A DNA stretch of 64,000 nucleotides from Tetrapyrgos nigripes (lineage: Eukaryota; Basidiomycota; Agaricomycetes; Agaricales; Campanellaceae). The translations under genes and the position numbers were made by a program. Numbering within the stretch: position 1 is the first letter of the stretch; each line of letters starts with the position of its first letter. The notes below the pieces were generated by a model, which did no database searches, had not been told where the DNA came from, and saw only the letters and a list, made by a program, of their open reading frames with translations. The stretch lies in contig JAACJM010000031.1 of NCBI GenBank assembly GCA_013368315.1, positions 186,001 through 250,000 of the forward strand, given 5' to 3'. This document shows positions 22,291-33,841 of the stretch, piece by piece.

Positions 22291-24385
22291 ATGCCTTCCC
22301 CCTTGGCCGAGTATGAGTCCTCCTCCTCCACCAGACCCCCATGGCTCCTCACCTTTACCGAAGTCAAACTTCTCGGTATTGCAGGTGTAGGGTTCTTCTT
22401 GGACGCCTATGACCTCTTCATCATTAACCCTGTCTGCACTATGCTCCAATACCGCTTATACGGCGGTGGAAAACTTCCCGCCAACCTCGAAGGCTTTGTC
22501 AAAGCAGGTGCCAACATTGGCGCTGTCATTGGTCAATTCGGTTTTGGTTACCTCGCTGACGCACTCGGTCGAAAGGCGGTCTATGGAAAGGAGTTGATGT
22601 TGATTATCCTGGCGACTATCTTGACGTTGACAACTCCTACTGGGAGTCTGAGTCCTGATAACAGCTTGATCTATCTGGGAATGTTTAGGATTTTGCTGGG
22701 GGTTGGTATTGGAGGAGACTATCCGATGAGTGCCTCCGTTACCTCGGACAGAGCGAACTTGCGGAAACGTGGTACGCTCCTCTCCTACATCTTTGCTAAC
22801 CAGGGATGGGGCTCTTTTGTTGGCTCCCTGGTCACCATCATCGTCTTGCTCTGCTATCGGCACGTCATGGAAGTCGAGGGTAAAGTCTCCAAAGTCGACG
22901 GAGTATGGCGAGTCATTGTCGGACTTTCCCTCATTCCTGCCTTCGGTACCCTCTATCAGCGATTGACGATGCCTGAATCTCAGAGGTACGAAGACGCCAA
23001 GAGAGTGGAAAGAGAAGGCGATAGGGATATGGAGAATGAGATTAGGAAGTTGGAGCAAAGTCAGTACACGGACACGCAAGCTATGAACAAGTCTGCTGCA
23101 ACCCCTGGTCCTATCGAGGTCTCAGACTCGAGCTCTTCCGATTCTACCGGCGGTATCATCCACGAAAAGCCGCGACAGACCAAAGTCGACGTCGTTGACG
23201 CTTCCATCACAAAGGAAGGAGAGGAGACTCCTATGGCGATTGCAGAGAAGAAGGAAAAGGCTCACTTTGGAGGTGAGTTGTTTACTTGTTCTCTTGTCTA
23301 CCTCGCTTCTCACTTTGTACTCCTTTTCCTATAGAGTTCCTTGCCTACTTCTCTGAATGGCGACACGCCAAGATTCTCATCGGGACGTGCATGTGTTGGT
23401 TTTTGTTGGATATTGCGTGAGTAGTATCCTGTTCATCGCGCATCTGACCCTATCTGACCTCTTCGGCTCACAATACCTTGGTCTCCTTTCACACAGTTTC
23501 TACGGCATCAACCTTAACCAAAACGTCGTCCTCCAGCAAATTGGCTTCGATGGGAGTGCCTCCTCTTCTGATTGGGAGAAACTCTTCAAGGTATCAACGG
23601 GAGGTATCATCATCACTGCCTTGGGTTTCGTTCCAGGTGGGTATCGATTTTGAGAGTCCCGTCTTCTAATTCGAACGCTTCTTTCCAGGGTACTACGTAA
23701 CCGTTCTCACTATTGAAAAACTTGGCCGTAAATGGATCCAACTTCAAGGTTTCTTATTTGCTGCTTTGTTCTTGGGTGAGTTATTCTCCTATGCGTACGC
23801 GTTACCCGTTGCTGATGCTCCGTAATCCTGCCTCCTCCCATAGCCATACTTGCTGCCGAGTTTGACAATACGGGGAAATCCTTCTCGACGGCGTCCTTCG
23901 TCGTTTGTTTCGCCTTCCTTCAATTCTTCTTCAACTTTGGTGCCAATACGACGACGTATTGCTATCCTGCTGAGGTACGTTAGTCTTATGCTCGTCTGTT
24001 TCATTGAAGTAAAGTCTCACCTCGTGTTCTTTACTCCGACAGGTCTTCCCCACCCGCTTCAGAGCCTTCGCCCACGGTATCAGCGCCGCATGCGGAAAAT
24101 TAGGCGCTATCATCTCCGCATTGGCCTTCAACAAGCTGAGCGAGAAAGTTGGGACTTCCAAGGTCCTATGGAGTGAGTGTCCTTTTCTTCTTGCCCTGTG
24201 TTCCGTTACTGACGAAATCCTTAATTTTACGCAATCTAGTTTTCTTCGCTGTATGCCTCCTCGGCGCTGTATTCACCTTTTTACTGCCCGAAGTTAAAGG
24301 CAGGGATCCCGATTTGGTTTATGCGCAGGAGATCAGGGAAGATAGGCTTAGGATGCGAGACGCGGAGAAGATGGGTCATGCTTGA
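22291..24385 (+). CDS. PHO84: Inorganic phosphate transporter, PHO84-type (MFS, phosphate:H+ symporter family)
   Basis: Seven exons: 22291-23272, 23335-23416, 23497-23636, 23689-23775, 23844-23974, 24043-24172 and 24240-24385. All junctions are GT-AG and keep phase, giving 565 aa, the normal family length. It is a 12-segment major facilitator protein of the plasma membrane importing phosphate with protons. Family marks are [16 protein letters not shown] in helix 1, GRKAVYGKE in the first cytoplasmic loop, [17 protein letters not shown] in helix 4, a charged Ser/Glu-rich central loop (about residues 230-325) and a late [18 protein letters not shown]. The start ATG lies 102 bp after the nearest upstream frame ends and leads straight into helix 1. 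It could belong to a related PHS subfamily such as glycerophosphodiester transporters, but the GGDYPxSA motif favours phosphate. Confidence 0.92.
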
Positions 24386-24956
24386 GGAGGAGGTTATCCT
24401 GAGGTCAGGATCATTGAACTATACTTAAACTATGGTGGACTGCCGGTGAGGCGAGGCCAGCTGAAAAGGTTAAAAAATGCACATAGTTACACATTACTCG
24501 TATGCTGTACACTATTCCGTCTATCTATCTGTATCCCAGTTTGTGTCTGTGGGTCCTGTTGTCCTTCGCTTCGCTTCTTTTTCCTACTAGACCGAGGTCT
24601 TTTATTTTGTTCTGCTTTGTAGTACTAGTGCATATCTCATGCCCCCGGTCCTTCTATACGTAGTATAGTAGTTCCGGCTTTATTTACTCTTTGTCCCGTT
24701 ATACCGGAAGAAAAGTAACATACTATTCGCGTAGAAGCTCGAAAATTGAAACATACATCATTTGTCCCATTGGCTGAGCAAGGAAACGTATCGCTAGTTT
24801 ACAGTGGACGCAACCGGAGGCAGGAGGCAATTTGAAAAACAACCTATTCTCTTCCGAAACAAGGAGCAGGTGCGCGACCGACCTCTTTTTCAAATGGAAC
24901 CAAAACCAAAATGAAAAATACTTCCAGGCTCTGTATGATCGCCGTCAAATACCGAA
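24386..24956. other. 3' flank of the phosphate permease, no gene
   Basis: Probable 3' UTR and spacer. No frame or motif of note. Confidence 0.5.
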
Positions 24957-25062
24957 TCCTCACTTCCTCACTTCCTCACTTCCTCACTTCCTCACTTCCT
25001 CACTGCCTCACTTCCTCACTTCCTCACTTCCTCACCTCCTCACTTCCTCACCTCCTCACCGT
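24957..25062. repeat. 8-bp tandem satellite, about 12 copies
   Basis: The unit CTTCCTCA repeats almost perfectly for about 100 bp, with G or C substitutions in a few units. It lies just downstream of the tRNA terminator. Confidence 0.95.
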
Positions 25063-25085
25063 ACAGAGAGAATATGCGAAGGGAA

Positions 25086-25092
25086 CAAAAAA
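25086..25092 (-). terminator. RNA polymerase III terminator of tRNA-Ala
   Basis: A run of six T on the minus strand, about 20 nt beyond the tRNA 3' end. Confidence 0.6.
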
Positions 25093-25111
25093 CCTGGAGG
25101 ACCACAATAGA

Positions 25112-25195
25112 TGGACACACTGGGAATTGAACCCAGCACCCCCCGCAGAACAGCATTTGCTAAGCGGATGTGATAACCAACTACACCATGTGCCC
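25112..25195 (-). tRNA. tRNA-Ala (anticodon AGC) with a 10-nt intron
   Basis: The acceptor stem GGGCACA pairs with TGTGTCC and has a G3-U70 wobble, the alanine identity pair. The D arm is GTGTAGTTGGTTATCAC. The anticodon stem TCCGC/GCGGG encloses TTAGCA, a 10-nt insert after position 37, and T. The T arm is CTGGG-TTCAATT-CCCAG, and the discriminator base is A. The intron GCT can pair with the anticodon AGC, as in other eukaryotic pre-tRNAs. The variable loop is 5 nt. All stems close, so the gene looks functional. Confidence 0.9.
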
Positions 25196-25572
25196 ATGAG
25201 AGAAATTTGTGGTAAAGTCGATTGACGTTGTAAAGTCCTAGAGGAGGCAGCGAGTGCGTAAGTCTACAGACAGACTGAGGATTAGTATCGATAAGAGTAC
25301 TTTGTTGAGTGTTTAACTGATTGGTCAGGAAGAGAAGAAGTTTGACAGACTTCAAGCTAGTTTATGATAACCTGTAGCGCTAGAATGTGACTTACAGCCA
25401 CTTTCTTACAGATGAACATTTGCTATTGCAGCTCTAGGAATATAAAGTGTGTACTCTCATCTCTGTAGCCTTGAAATTTCTGTGGGCAGAGTTGAACAAT
25501 CCACTGAGAAACCTTGGGAATGAATCAGCCACCAGCAGTGGCTTCAACGCTGACGGAGAAAGTACCTAGTTT
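25196..25572. other. No gene recognised
   Basis: Flank of the tRNA gene; nothing seen. Confidence 0.4.
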
Positions 25573-25929
25573 CAAGGGGGTCCGGGCCGGAGAATCCCGT
25601 ACCCGGGCTAGGTAGGTAGGTTCCCTGGCGAAGCTCTTAAATTTTTTTTTACCGACTAATTTGGAGCTGGCAAGCATGCTGGCGGGTGTCAATCTGGTGA
25701 GCTGTGAAGTTAAACACATAAATATATGCTCACCAGATATTTTATGACAATTACGCAGTATCTCTGAGCGCGAGCCGGGTAAGGTTCCAACTGTCCGGCA
25801 AAGCACGAGACTTAAGGTCATGTGCACATACTATATTTGGCAGGTAAACTCGTGTAAACTTACCTTATATAGAAGGTAAGGTAGGTAGGTTCCTCAACCG
25901 AGGCACTAAATTTTTTTCAGACCCCCTTG
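25573..25929. mobile_element. Possible small non-autonomous element with 12-bp inverted ends
   Basis: The left end CAAGGGGGTCCG (25573) and right end CAGACCCCCTTG (to 25929) are inverted, 11 of 12 matching. Inside, a block of about 40 bp (AGGTAGGTAGGTTCC... to a T run) occurs at about 25607 and again directly at about 25876. A 10-bp inverted repeat (TCTGGTGAGC/GCTCACCAGA) lies between. No target duplication is evident, so transposon status is tentative. Confidence 0.4.
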
Positions 25930-28268
25930 CCTGGCTCACTATTTGTGTTGTGGGCTAATAGCGAGTATTAGTAATACATCTATTAGAGAGCTTGCGCCTC
26001 CCTTCCTCTTCGATTCTCAGTTGGCATCACAATCAAGGCCACAGGGAACTTACTGTGCAGCTCTGTGCACCATGGTACTGTAGGACACGTCAGAAGTATG
26101 GCAGGAACATTTGGCAGCTTTCATCAGGATACACAGGTGCGTATGCTGCTTTCTGTGTATTTTTTGGGCCTAAAACTGATTTAGGATGCCTAGAATGGTC
26201 CAGTCCCCTGCATCTCTGAGCTGGCCCTAAGCAATGATGCTGTTATGCATCCTCCCTCACCACTCTGCACTTTCTCTCCAGATATCCTCGCCTATCATCC
26301 TTTTTTTCCATCAAACATACTGTCTGACCCCAGCATCCTTTCCAGTTCATCTGTCTGTCCAGAGAAGCATGTTATTTCTCTCACAAACTCTCATAGTTCA
26401 TATATGTCAAATCTCTGTTATGCTAGTTTTTGTACATCATGTTCCCGGTTCTTTTGTGCTTGGCCTATTCCTGGATGCTCCCTCCATCACTTCCTATGCT
26501 TGTTTTGCATGTACTTACTGTAGCTACCTCAATATACGCTTTGCAACTTGTGCACATGATTTCGAGCCAACCGCTCTGCGCATGCTTACTAAGCCACACG
26601 TGGCTGCAGGTGGTTCTGCGCAAGCTCTCTATTTTAGGTAGTTGACACGTGGGCTCCCCAGTAAGGTGGAAGACACCAACCGCAACAAACCACAACGTGT
26701 TGGATGTGTTCTTCTGGTGCTCCTAGGAGTTGGATTTGGTATTTTGACAATGAGCTTGGAAGCTCATAGATTTTCATTGTAGATATGTAGCCCCTATTTT
26801 TGTAGTATTTAGTATGTTGTTTTGGATGTTTCCGCATCCGATTGTCCTTGCTTCCCACTGTCATCTAGCAGGACAAACCGGAATATATTCATTCGCTTGC
26901 TGCATCTTGCTCTCGCTCGCTGGGACTTGCAACGACCCTATAGGTTCTATCAAAGAGCTTATCTGCCATCTCCTGGCCTAATGTCTGGTTTTTTTGCCTG
27001 CATATTACTTAGCTCTGCATTGGTTGAACTTGATGATACATTGACTAGAGGTTGAGTGTAAAAAGTGTGCTTCATTCAGGTTCATGGTACCATAAATGCT
27101 CTATATCTACATGCACTGTAACATACAATAAACCTAGTCTTCTAAGCTTCTCACATTAGCACAACCTCCTACTATGAATTCCCTGTATCTAGGACTGAAA
27201 GTAAACTTGTAGAGCACGTCAGTGATGGGTGGAAAGCCTGTGCAAGTGTAATGAACTGTGGGTTCAGCTCAGGTTCAGGATACTCTGAGATGACCAGTGA
27301 GATGAAAAAGGTACTTGAATCAAGGCAAGCTTTTGCATTACCATGAAATACCAGGGTCTCGAGCACTTGGTGAGCACGCTGGCATCAGTTAAGGTATAGC
27401 AATAAGCAAGCTTACATTTTGCGAAGGATGCCGGCTTACAATCAGTCAAGATATAAGGTTGAATACAAATGTGTATTGCAGGTAGAAAGAGTTATTACAA
27501 AAGTATGTACTAGGATACTTATATACATAGTCATGGAGTCATTAGAAATATCTAGAATATTGTCGAAAAGAGAAGAACAAAGGAGAAGGCGGATGCCCGA
27601 AGCACCAATTACATGGTAAGTACAGTAGATCAAGACGTATAGCAGACTCAAAGAAAGAAAATACAAAACACTTACAACTGCAGAAGGTCGTTCCATCACA
27701 GCAAGATGAAGAAACCTACCCTGTCAACTTCATGACATCGCTTGTGTCCTTGTACAAGAACATATACAGAGTGAAGACTGACCTAAATAATTCCCAGCAT
27801 GTTTTGTATGTGTAGAACACGCTTCTGTGGAGAATGATAACAACTTTTGTTGAGCACAGCGTCAGGGAGCATGCATGGGACGCATGTACATGAAGTACAC
27901 AGTGCAGGCTGAGGTGAAAAAGGCGGAGAAGTCTCTGAAGAGACTACAGCGATAGCAGCTGAGCTGCCAGGTCCACCAATTGACTGGGATCACAAAGACC
28001 AACCGCTTAAGCAGCCAGACCCACTGCCAGCAGGTATAAGAAGCAGGAGGGAGATAAGAGCCGTACTCGTCGCCTGTTGATGATGACGCGAATTAATCGC
28101 GCTCTGAGCCAAAGAAAGCGTGACCTGGAAACTGCCGGCTGACATGAAAAATCGAGTAAACCCTTTTATGGATCGCTATTTGAGCCGGTGACTTGGTCTA
28201 CCCGGTTACACTAGCGATTTCTTGCATAAGCAGGCTTGACTGAGTGGACGCCCGCGTCTCGTACCTTT
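25930..28268. other. No gene recognised
   Basis: Over 2 kb with only short frames on both strands and no recognisable domains. Several GTAAGT-like sites suggest decayed genic sequence, but no coherent exons could be assembled. Confidence 0.35.
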
Positions 28269-29600
28269 CTCTGTGAGGTCCAAATAGGTTGATGATCAGC
28301 GCCGAAGTCAACTTGGTTTAGGATGCAATATAACCTAACAGTAGCTGCTTTTCAACCTATGGAGGTTGAAAGACAACCTACCAGTAAATAATTTCTCGTA
28401 GGTTAACTATCAACCTAAAAATGCCACGTTCAACCTACGCCTCTAATTTTTATTTTTTCATAATGAGCAGCTCCAATTAGGTTGCTTTGGGGTTTTCAGG
28501 TTGATTTTCAACCAGTTGGCTTATATTTCCTTATGGCTACACGCAATTGATGACTGGAATAAAGGGGTATACATTTGACTACATTATGCATACACAGGAG
28601 TATGGATATCAATATGATAATACAACTATGGGGAGGCAGAAACTGATCAGCTGGTGGGGCACAACACAGCCAATCAAGAGTACGTGCTTGGCTAAATGTT
28701 CATTGTCAATGATAGAGATAGATATAGGCAAATTACCACATACCAAATGCAGGCCCTTGGCCATCCTCCTCCCCCTCCAATTCCTACAGTTGACAATGAC
28801 AGTCGTACCAAGCACTGAGGTCACGTTATATGCATTGCTGTCGAGTTTTTTGCCCTTGAGGAAGCAGCATTATACAGCTTGACGAGCTTGAGGCGAATGA
28901 TATGAACAGTTGCATGAATTATTGAGCGAGAGGTTGAAGAAGAGGTTGAAGCCTTTCACCTTGAGGTCTTTTGATCCAGAAGCGTGCTTGTGATTACTTG
29001 CTTGGAGTCTTGATGTTACTTGAGGTCTTGCAATTTTGCTGGCCTCCTGAGCTATGAGGTAGAAGAAAGGAGCTTGAGAGGAGATCCTGGTGGGTTTGAG
29101 GGGTGGAAAGGCCAGGTTGAGACATTTGGACGAGCAGGACACGGCGGGGGTGAGTGCATGTTTATTGGGCATATTGGGCATTGTTAAATCTCGAATATTT
29201 GCAAGAGTTTTTGCAGTCGTCGACCTACTCCATATGGGACCGTTTTGTAGCCGACCTTCTATATGGAGTAGGTCCAGCGCCGAGCAAATACACGAGATTT
29301 TTGCTCACTCGAAACTGTGTCAAAATATCCACTAACCCCCGCCGTGAGGAGGTGGATGTTAAAAAACGAACCATGGACAACGTGACCGTTGGTGTCACAT
29401 GCATCACCGGCAGTGCCCGGCATCTTCTTGAGCCGGAATAAAAATCAACCTACCTCTTCCGCCCAGACGTTGCAGCGCAAATTAGGTTGATCCAAACCAA
29501 CCTACATATAATTTTTTTTGCGTGGAACAGCCTAAAACCGGCTGGTGTGGATTTTCATTGTAAAATAGGTTAACTTTAAACCTAAGTGGGCTTCACAGTG
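28269..29600. mobile_element. CACTA-like non-autonomous DNA transposon (1.33 kb)
   Basis: The ends are inverted repeats of about 24 bp: the left starts CTCTGTGAGGTCCA and the right, read inward, starts CACTGTGAAGCCCA, about 18 of 24 matching. Both are flanked by TTT (28266-28268 and 29601-29603), a possible 3-bp target duplication. Within about 250 bp of the left end and 150 bp of the right end, AGGTTGA-type words recur in both orientations at least fifteen times. CACTG ends, 3-bp duplication and subterminal repeats fit the CACTA/EnSpm group. No transposase frame is seen, so it would depend on an autonomous partner. Confidence 0.6.
29228..29275. repeat. Short perfect inverted repeat inside the CACTA-like element
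   Basis: CCTACTCCATAT and ATATGGAGTAGG form a 12-bp stem with a loop of about 24 nt. Confidence 0.6.
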
Positions 29601-32600
29601 TTTCAGTCTGCAGTGAGCTTGCGCTAAGCTCTTCTGAGGCTCGGAAAGCTTCGGAACTCTTCAATACAGTATTATTCTGGTACATACTTGGTACATACTG
29701 TAAATATATACCAAACACTCTCTTCCTTCTTTCTCCTCTTTCCTCTTCCCTTTTTGGATTTTCTTTTTTTTTTCTTTTTTAAAATATTGCCCACAACATC
29801 GCTAACGAGCCCCTTGCCTAGTTTTTATCTATTTTTTTTTTTGGATGAGCGATTAGATCGATTAGATCCTTGGCAACCAACAAAGTTAGTTCTCCGGACC
29901 TCGCTAGTGGCCATACCCAGAGGAATGCATTTATGCACGAAACACTCAGCATGCTTCATTGTGGGACTCGGAACTAACCAATACCCACTAAAACCCCTGA
30001 TACTCGAAGAATCGCTCAGACTTTTCAAATAGTGTTGCAACGCAGGTGCCATCCATAGTCCATCTCGAGTACATGATGTGACCAGGCCTTCCGACTCGGA
30101 CTGTGGCTCGACTGAGCACCGTGACGCCACCGTATGTCAAGGTAAGTATTTGTCGTACCCATTCGTACTTTCTCCCTCAACACGCTCAACATCTAGAGGC
30201 TAGCTGGTGAGTATATCACAATTTGTTATTTTTCCTATTTCGTTTACTTCCAATTCTCTTTTGACTCGACTCTCCAAAGTCGGCTCAACTTCACGCGTCA
30301 AGGGGCTGTATGCATAACAATATGCAAAGGCAGGTAGACCTTAAATCTCAGGACCTGAACGCGGACAGCTAGTGATATTGAATTTTAGAAGAAATGCGCG
30401 ACTATTACGCGCAAATTACGCGTCATGATAAAATTAATGTGGAAGGACCGAGCACGCTGGCAGCATGAGCATGAGAAGGACCTGAGGAGACGCTATTGTG
30501 ACGGCCGCATATACGTGCATATACTTATATGTATATGTACACGCTTGCCACCGGCACATACGGACCTACCTACGGTCGTTGGTCAGACTACGGTCCCAGT
30601 ACACACTCAGTACACTCGGCCGTAGAAGTCTCACCGACATGCAAACGTTGACAATTTGCCACTCGTAGCGGCGTACCGCGTACCTAATAGGTTGTACCTA
30701 GCGGGATGGGCATACTTCAAACAATTCAGGCCATTCATGGGAATATTGATGAGCTGCATGTGGCTTCACCAGGCGTAAGTATTGAAAGGTACTACTTGTT
30801 CTTTTCTTTTGATTCAGGTGGATGGCGCCGGCCTACATAGCTTCCTATCAGAGTATTTTCTGATGAATTCCGCCTCCCCAGAGCAGTGGGTTCAAACATT
30901 CGCGCCCCAAGGCTTCCAATTCACCCACTTGTGAGATATTCAGCTTCAGGCGCTCAAGCTCGGGTGTCAGGGTGAGCAATTTACATGGGTAGGTAGGTCA
31001 GTGGGATGGTAACAATCTTTCATGATAATGAGTACTTGAATTTAATGCAACTACCCTTACTGATGACAGATCATGCCCATATACTCTGTGTGCAGTTATA
31101 GGGAACGCCGACATGTGTGCATGCGTAGGAGCAGATCGATATCCCGGGTTTAGCGGTATTCAGGAGGAAGAGGAGTGTATACTGTGTATTGCCCGCCGGG
31201 CTAGTACCAGAATTTATTAATATCAGAAAACAGGATACTTACTCTAATGGCAGTGATGATCAAGCATACCGTACACGAAACCAATTCCTTACCGTCAGCG
31301 TCTGAGATTTGTGGACTTGGACGGTTAACTGAGCCAAGAACGGTCACTGTATCCTGTATATAATAAAATGTCTGTATGCAGTACATATTATAGAAATAGG
31401 GCGCATAGACTTGGCATAGACATCAACGGCCTCGGATCTTTAAGAATTGTTTAAGAACATCACGAGGATCAGTGGCGGATGTTCTTTCTTGCAATTGGAG
31501 ACCTTCAAGTACAAAGGCAGTCATCTGACTGTCAGTCGCATACGAGTAACGATGGCACTGATCTTTTAGCATCAAGATGCGATCAAGGTGATTTACGCTT
31601 TCAAATTCGACCTTGGATCATGAGCATGCGGTACAGAAGCACTGGTACCATCGTGCCACGATGATATGTACTAGATCAGAAAAGGAATGTATGGAGAAGA
31701 ACTTGGGGATACAGGCTAGGAAGAGAACATTATGACCAAATACGTGTTGCCCTTGAATTGTCCTTAAGCTTGAATGGTCTAGAATGGGACTACTCCTTGA
31801 TTAAACTACATGCATACGGCTCGGAAGCTTGACGAACTTGAGATTGAAGCTGTGACTCTCAAGAAGTATCAGTCTCAATGGCGATCGGTAAGTATTCTGA
31901 GCGCGCTGGGGAGGATACCCGAGTCGATGAGGGGAGTTGGAGACCGTCTTTGAATCTGCACAGTAATGTCCTGCATAACACTTACGAATCACCGTTCGCC
32001 TTCGGAATTCGGGGATCTGAGTCCGTCAAAGTCCGTACCCATGCGCAGGAACGGTGATCACTGATCACTGATCAGCAACTACTTGGCTTACCAATAAGCT
32101 AAATGGACAACTACTCAAACGAACTCAGTATTATTATAGCTATACTGCTGCCGCTGGCAGCTGCATCGGGATAGGACTCGATAAGGTGGAACGGGTCCGA
32201 ATAGGAAAGGAAAGTCTTCCTATTCGCGGCAGTAAGTATTTCGGAGAAGAAGAAGGAGTCGGCAGGAGTCGGCACCGGTGGCAAGACGCGACAATATTGA
32301 GGCTAAGGCGGCTAGCCGTAGGGGATATGTGAGAATAGCCACGGAGAATCTGCTTGCGAGAGCCTAGAATTCAAAGGATAAGCTGACCATGAGTAAGGAA
32401 AACAGGTAATTAAGTCAAGTTATTAATCGCTGGCAGGAAGCATATGAAGAGAAATGTTATAGCTAATACAACTCCACCTCAACACTGAGCAAGTATACGA
32501 TTTGAAGCGTATTTGTACGTGACTGCACGGCTGTTAACTAAAGTGTCAATATAAAATCACTGTACATGTCAAACTTTTATGTGCTGCATGTCAACTTTCA

Positions 32601-33841
32601 GATCTCAGCACTAGCCTAGTAGCAGGAGTACGACATCGATCCGTGAAGCAACTTGAAGTAAGTGTACGTTAGCTGTAGTAGAGTTTTGGAGCCACGTAGA
32701 TAGCTCCTTGAAAATCGATAGGGATATCGACAGGCCTTCACCACCGAGAACGCTCACCTAGATTCTTTCAACGCCCCAAACAGGCCCAAACTTGACGGCC
32801 AGAATGGTCACTGTCAGGGTAAAAGCATACGAGCCGCGAGCGTCAAAACGCATCAACGTTCGGCCGCAGAATGGGACATAATCGTATCCGGCGGTATCCC
32901 TAGCACTGCCTCGGTATCGCAATTTTTCTTTCGGTAAATCTAATTGGCCCCTGCCCGTCGCACTTCGTCCCTGCCCCAAAGTTAACCCCTGTGAGTATGA
33001 TCGTCCATCTGAAGGAGGGAAAAGACAAGGCGTAGTGCAGAGGTGGAGTAATTACCAGCGGTCTAGACTTTGAAAGAAAGAGGTCAGGATAGTTTCGAAA
33101 GAGTCATGTAACATTGTAAGTCGCTCATCTATACCGATGGGGTTGGTCATTTAGATACCGCAAAGGAATTTAGCGGGAACGAAACCATCAACGAGTACGG
33201 AAACAATACGGCAATGTAAATGATGGATGATGGCTGATCCCCGGATTTGAGATGATTATTATGCTGGAACGTTGCAGAAAATCAAGGAAAGATGACTACA
33301 ATCACTCGAAACCTGTGGTTTCTATATGCTATTTGAAATGCCATTGAAGGAATCGTGCAACATAGCGGAAAGGAAGGGGTATATGAGAGTTCCATACTGT
33401 TGCAGTCGGTTGGAAATCATACTTAAGTAATGGGCACTACTACCGAGGTGTTCATGTGGTGCTTTCAGGCAAGTGCGGCTGTCGCGAGAAAATAGGATTA
33501 TTGGACGTCATCAATGGATCCTCGGTATAGTTGATCAAACCTGGGATTGAGTTATTGCATCCTGGTGAGCTCAAGGCCAGCCAAAACGGTGAGACTTGGG
33601 CTCAGCTGGTCTTAGTAGGTCGTTCAATACGGATCCACAAGGAAGGTTATCAGTGTGTTTCAGGAAAGTTTTGATTTGGCACGGCGCCCAAGGCAGAAGA
33701 GATATTGGCTGATCCGAGCTGAGCGTGTGATTGGGAGCTGCCTGGCAGAGGCAGCTTAGTCATCGAGTGTGTCCTTGGACGTCCATCAGGCTTGTCTGCT
33801 GCTCGTCGCTGGACTGCTCGTTTTCGTCGCCGTCCACAACG
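29601..33841. other. 4.2 kb without a recognisable gene
   Basis: Short frames only, on both strands. The minus frame at 32758-32979 is hydrophobic towards its end (FTLTVTILAV) but has no recognisable family. Nothing else stands out. The right end should hold the promoter of the large gene that follows. Confidence 0.35.

Noticed and set aside
22456..23079. 207-codon minus-strand frame inside the phosphate permease
   Set aside because: Lies entirely opposite a conserved, well-modelled exon.
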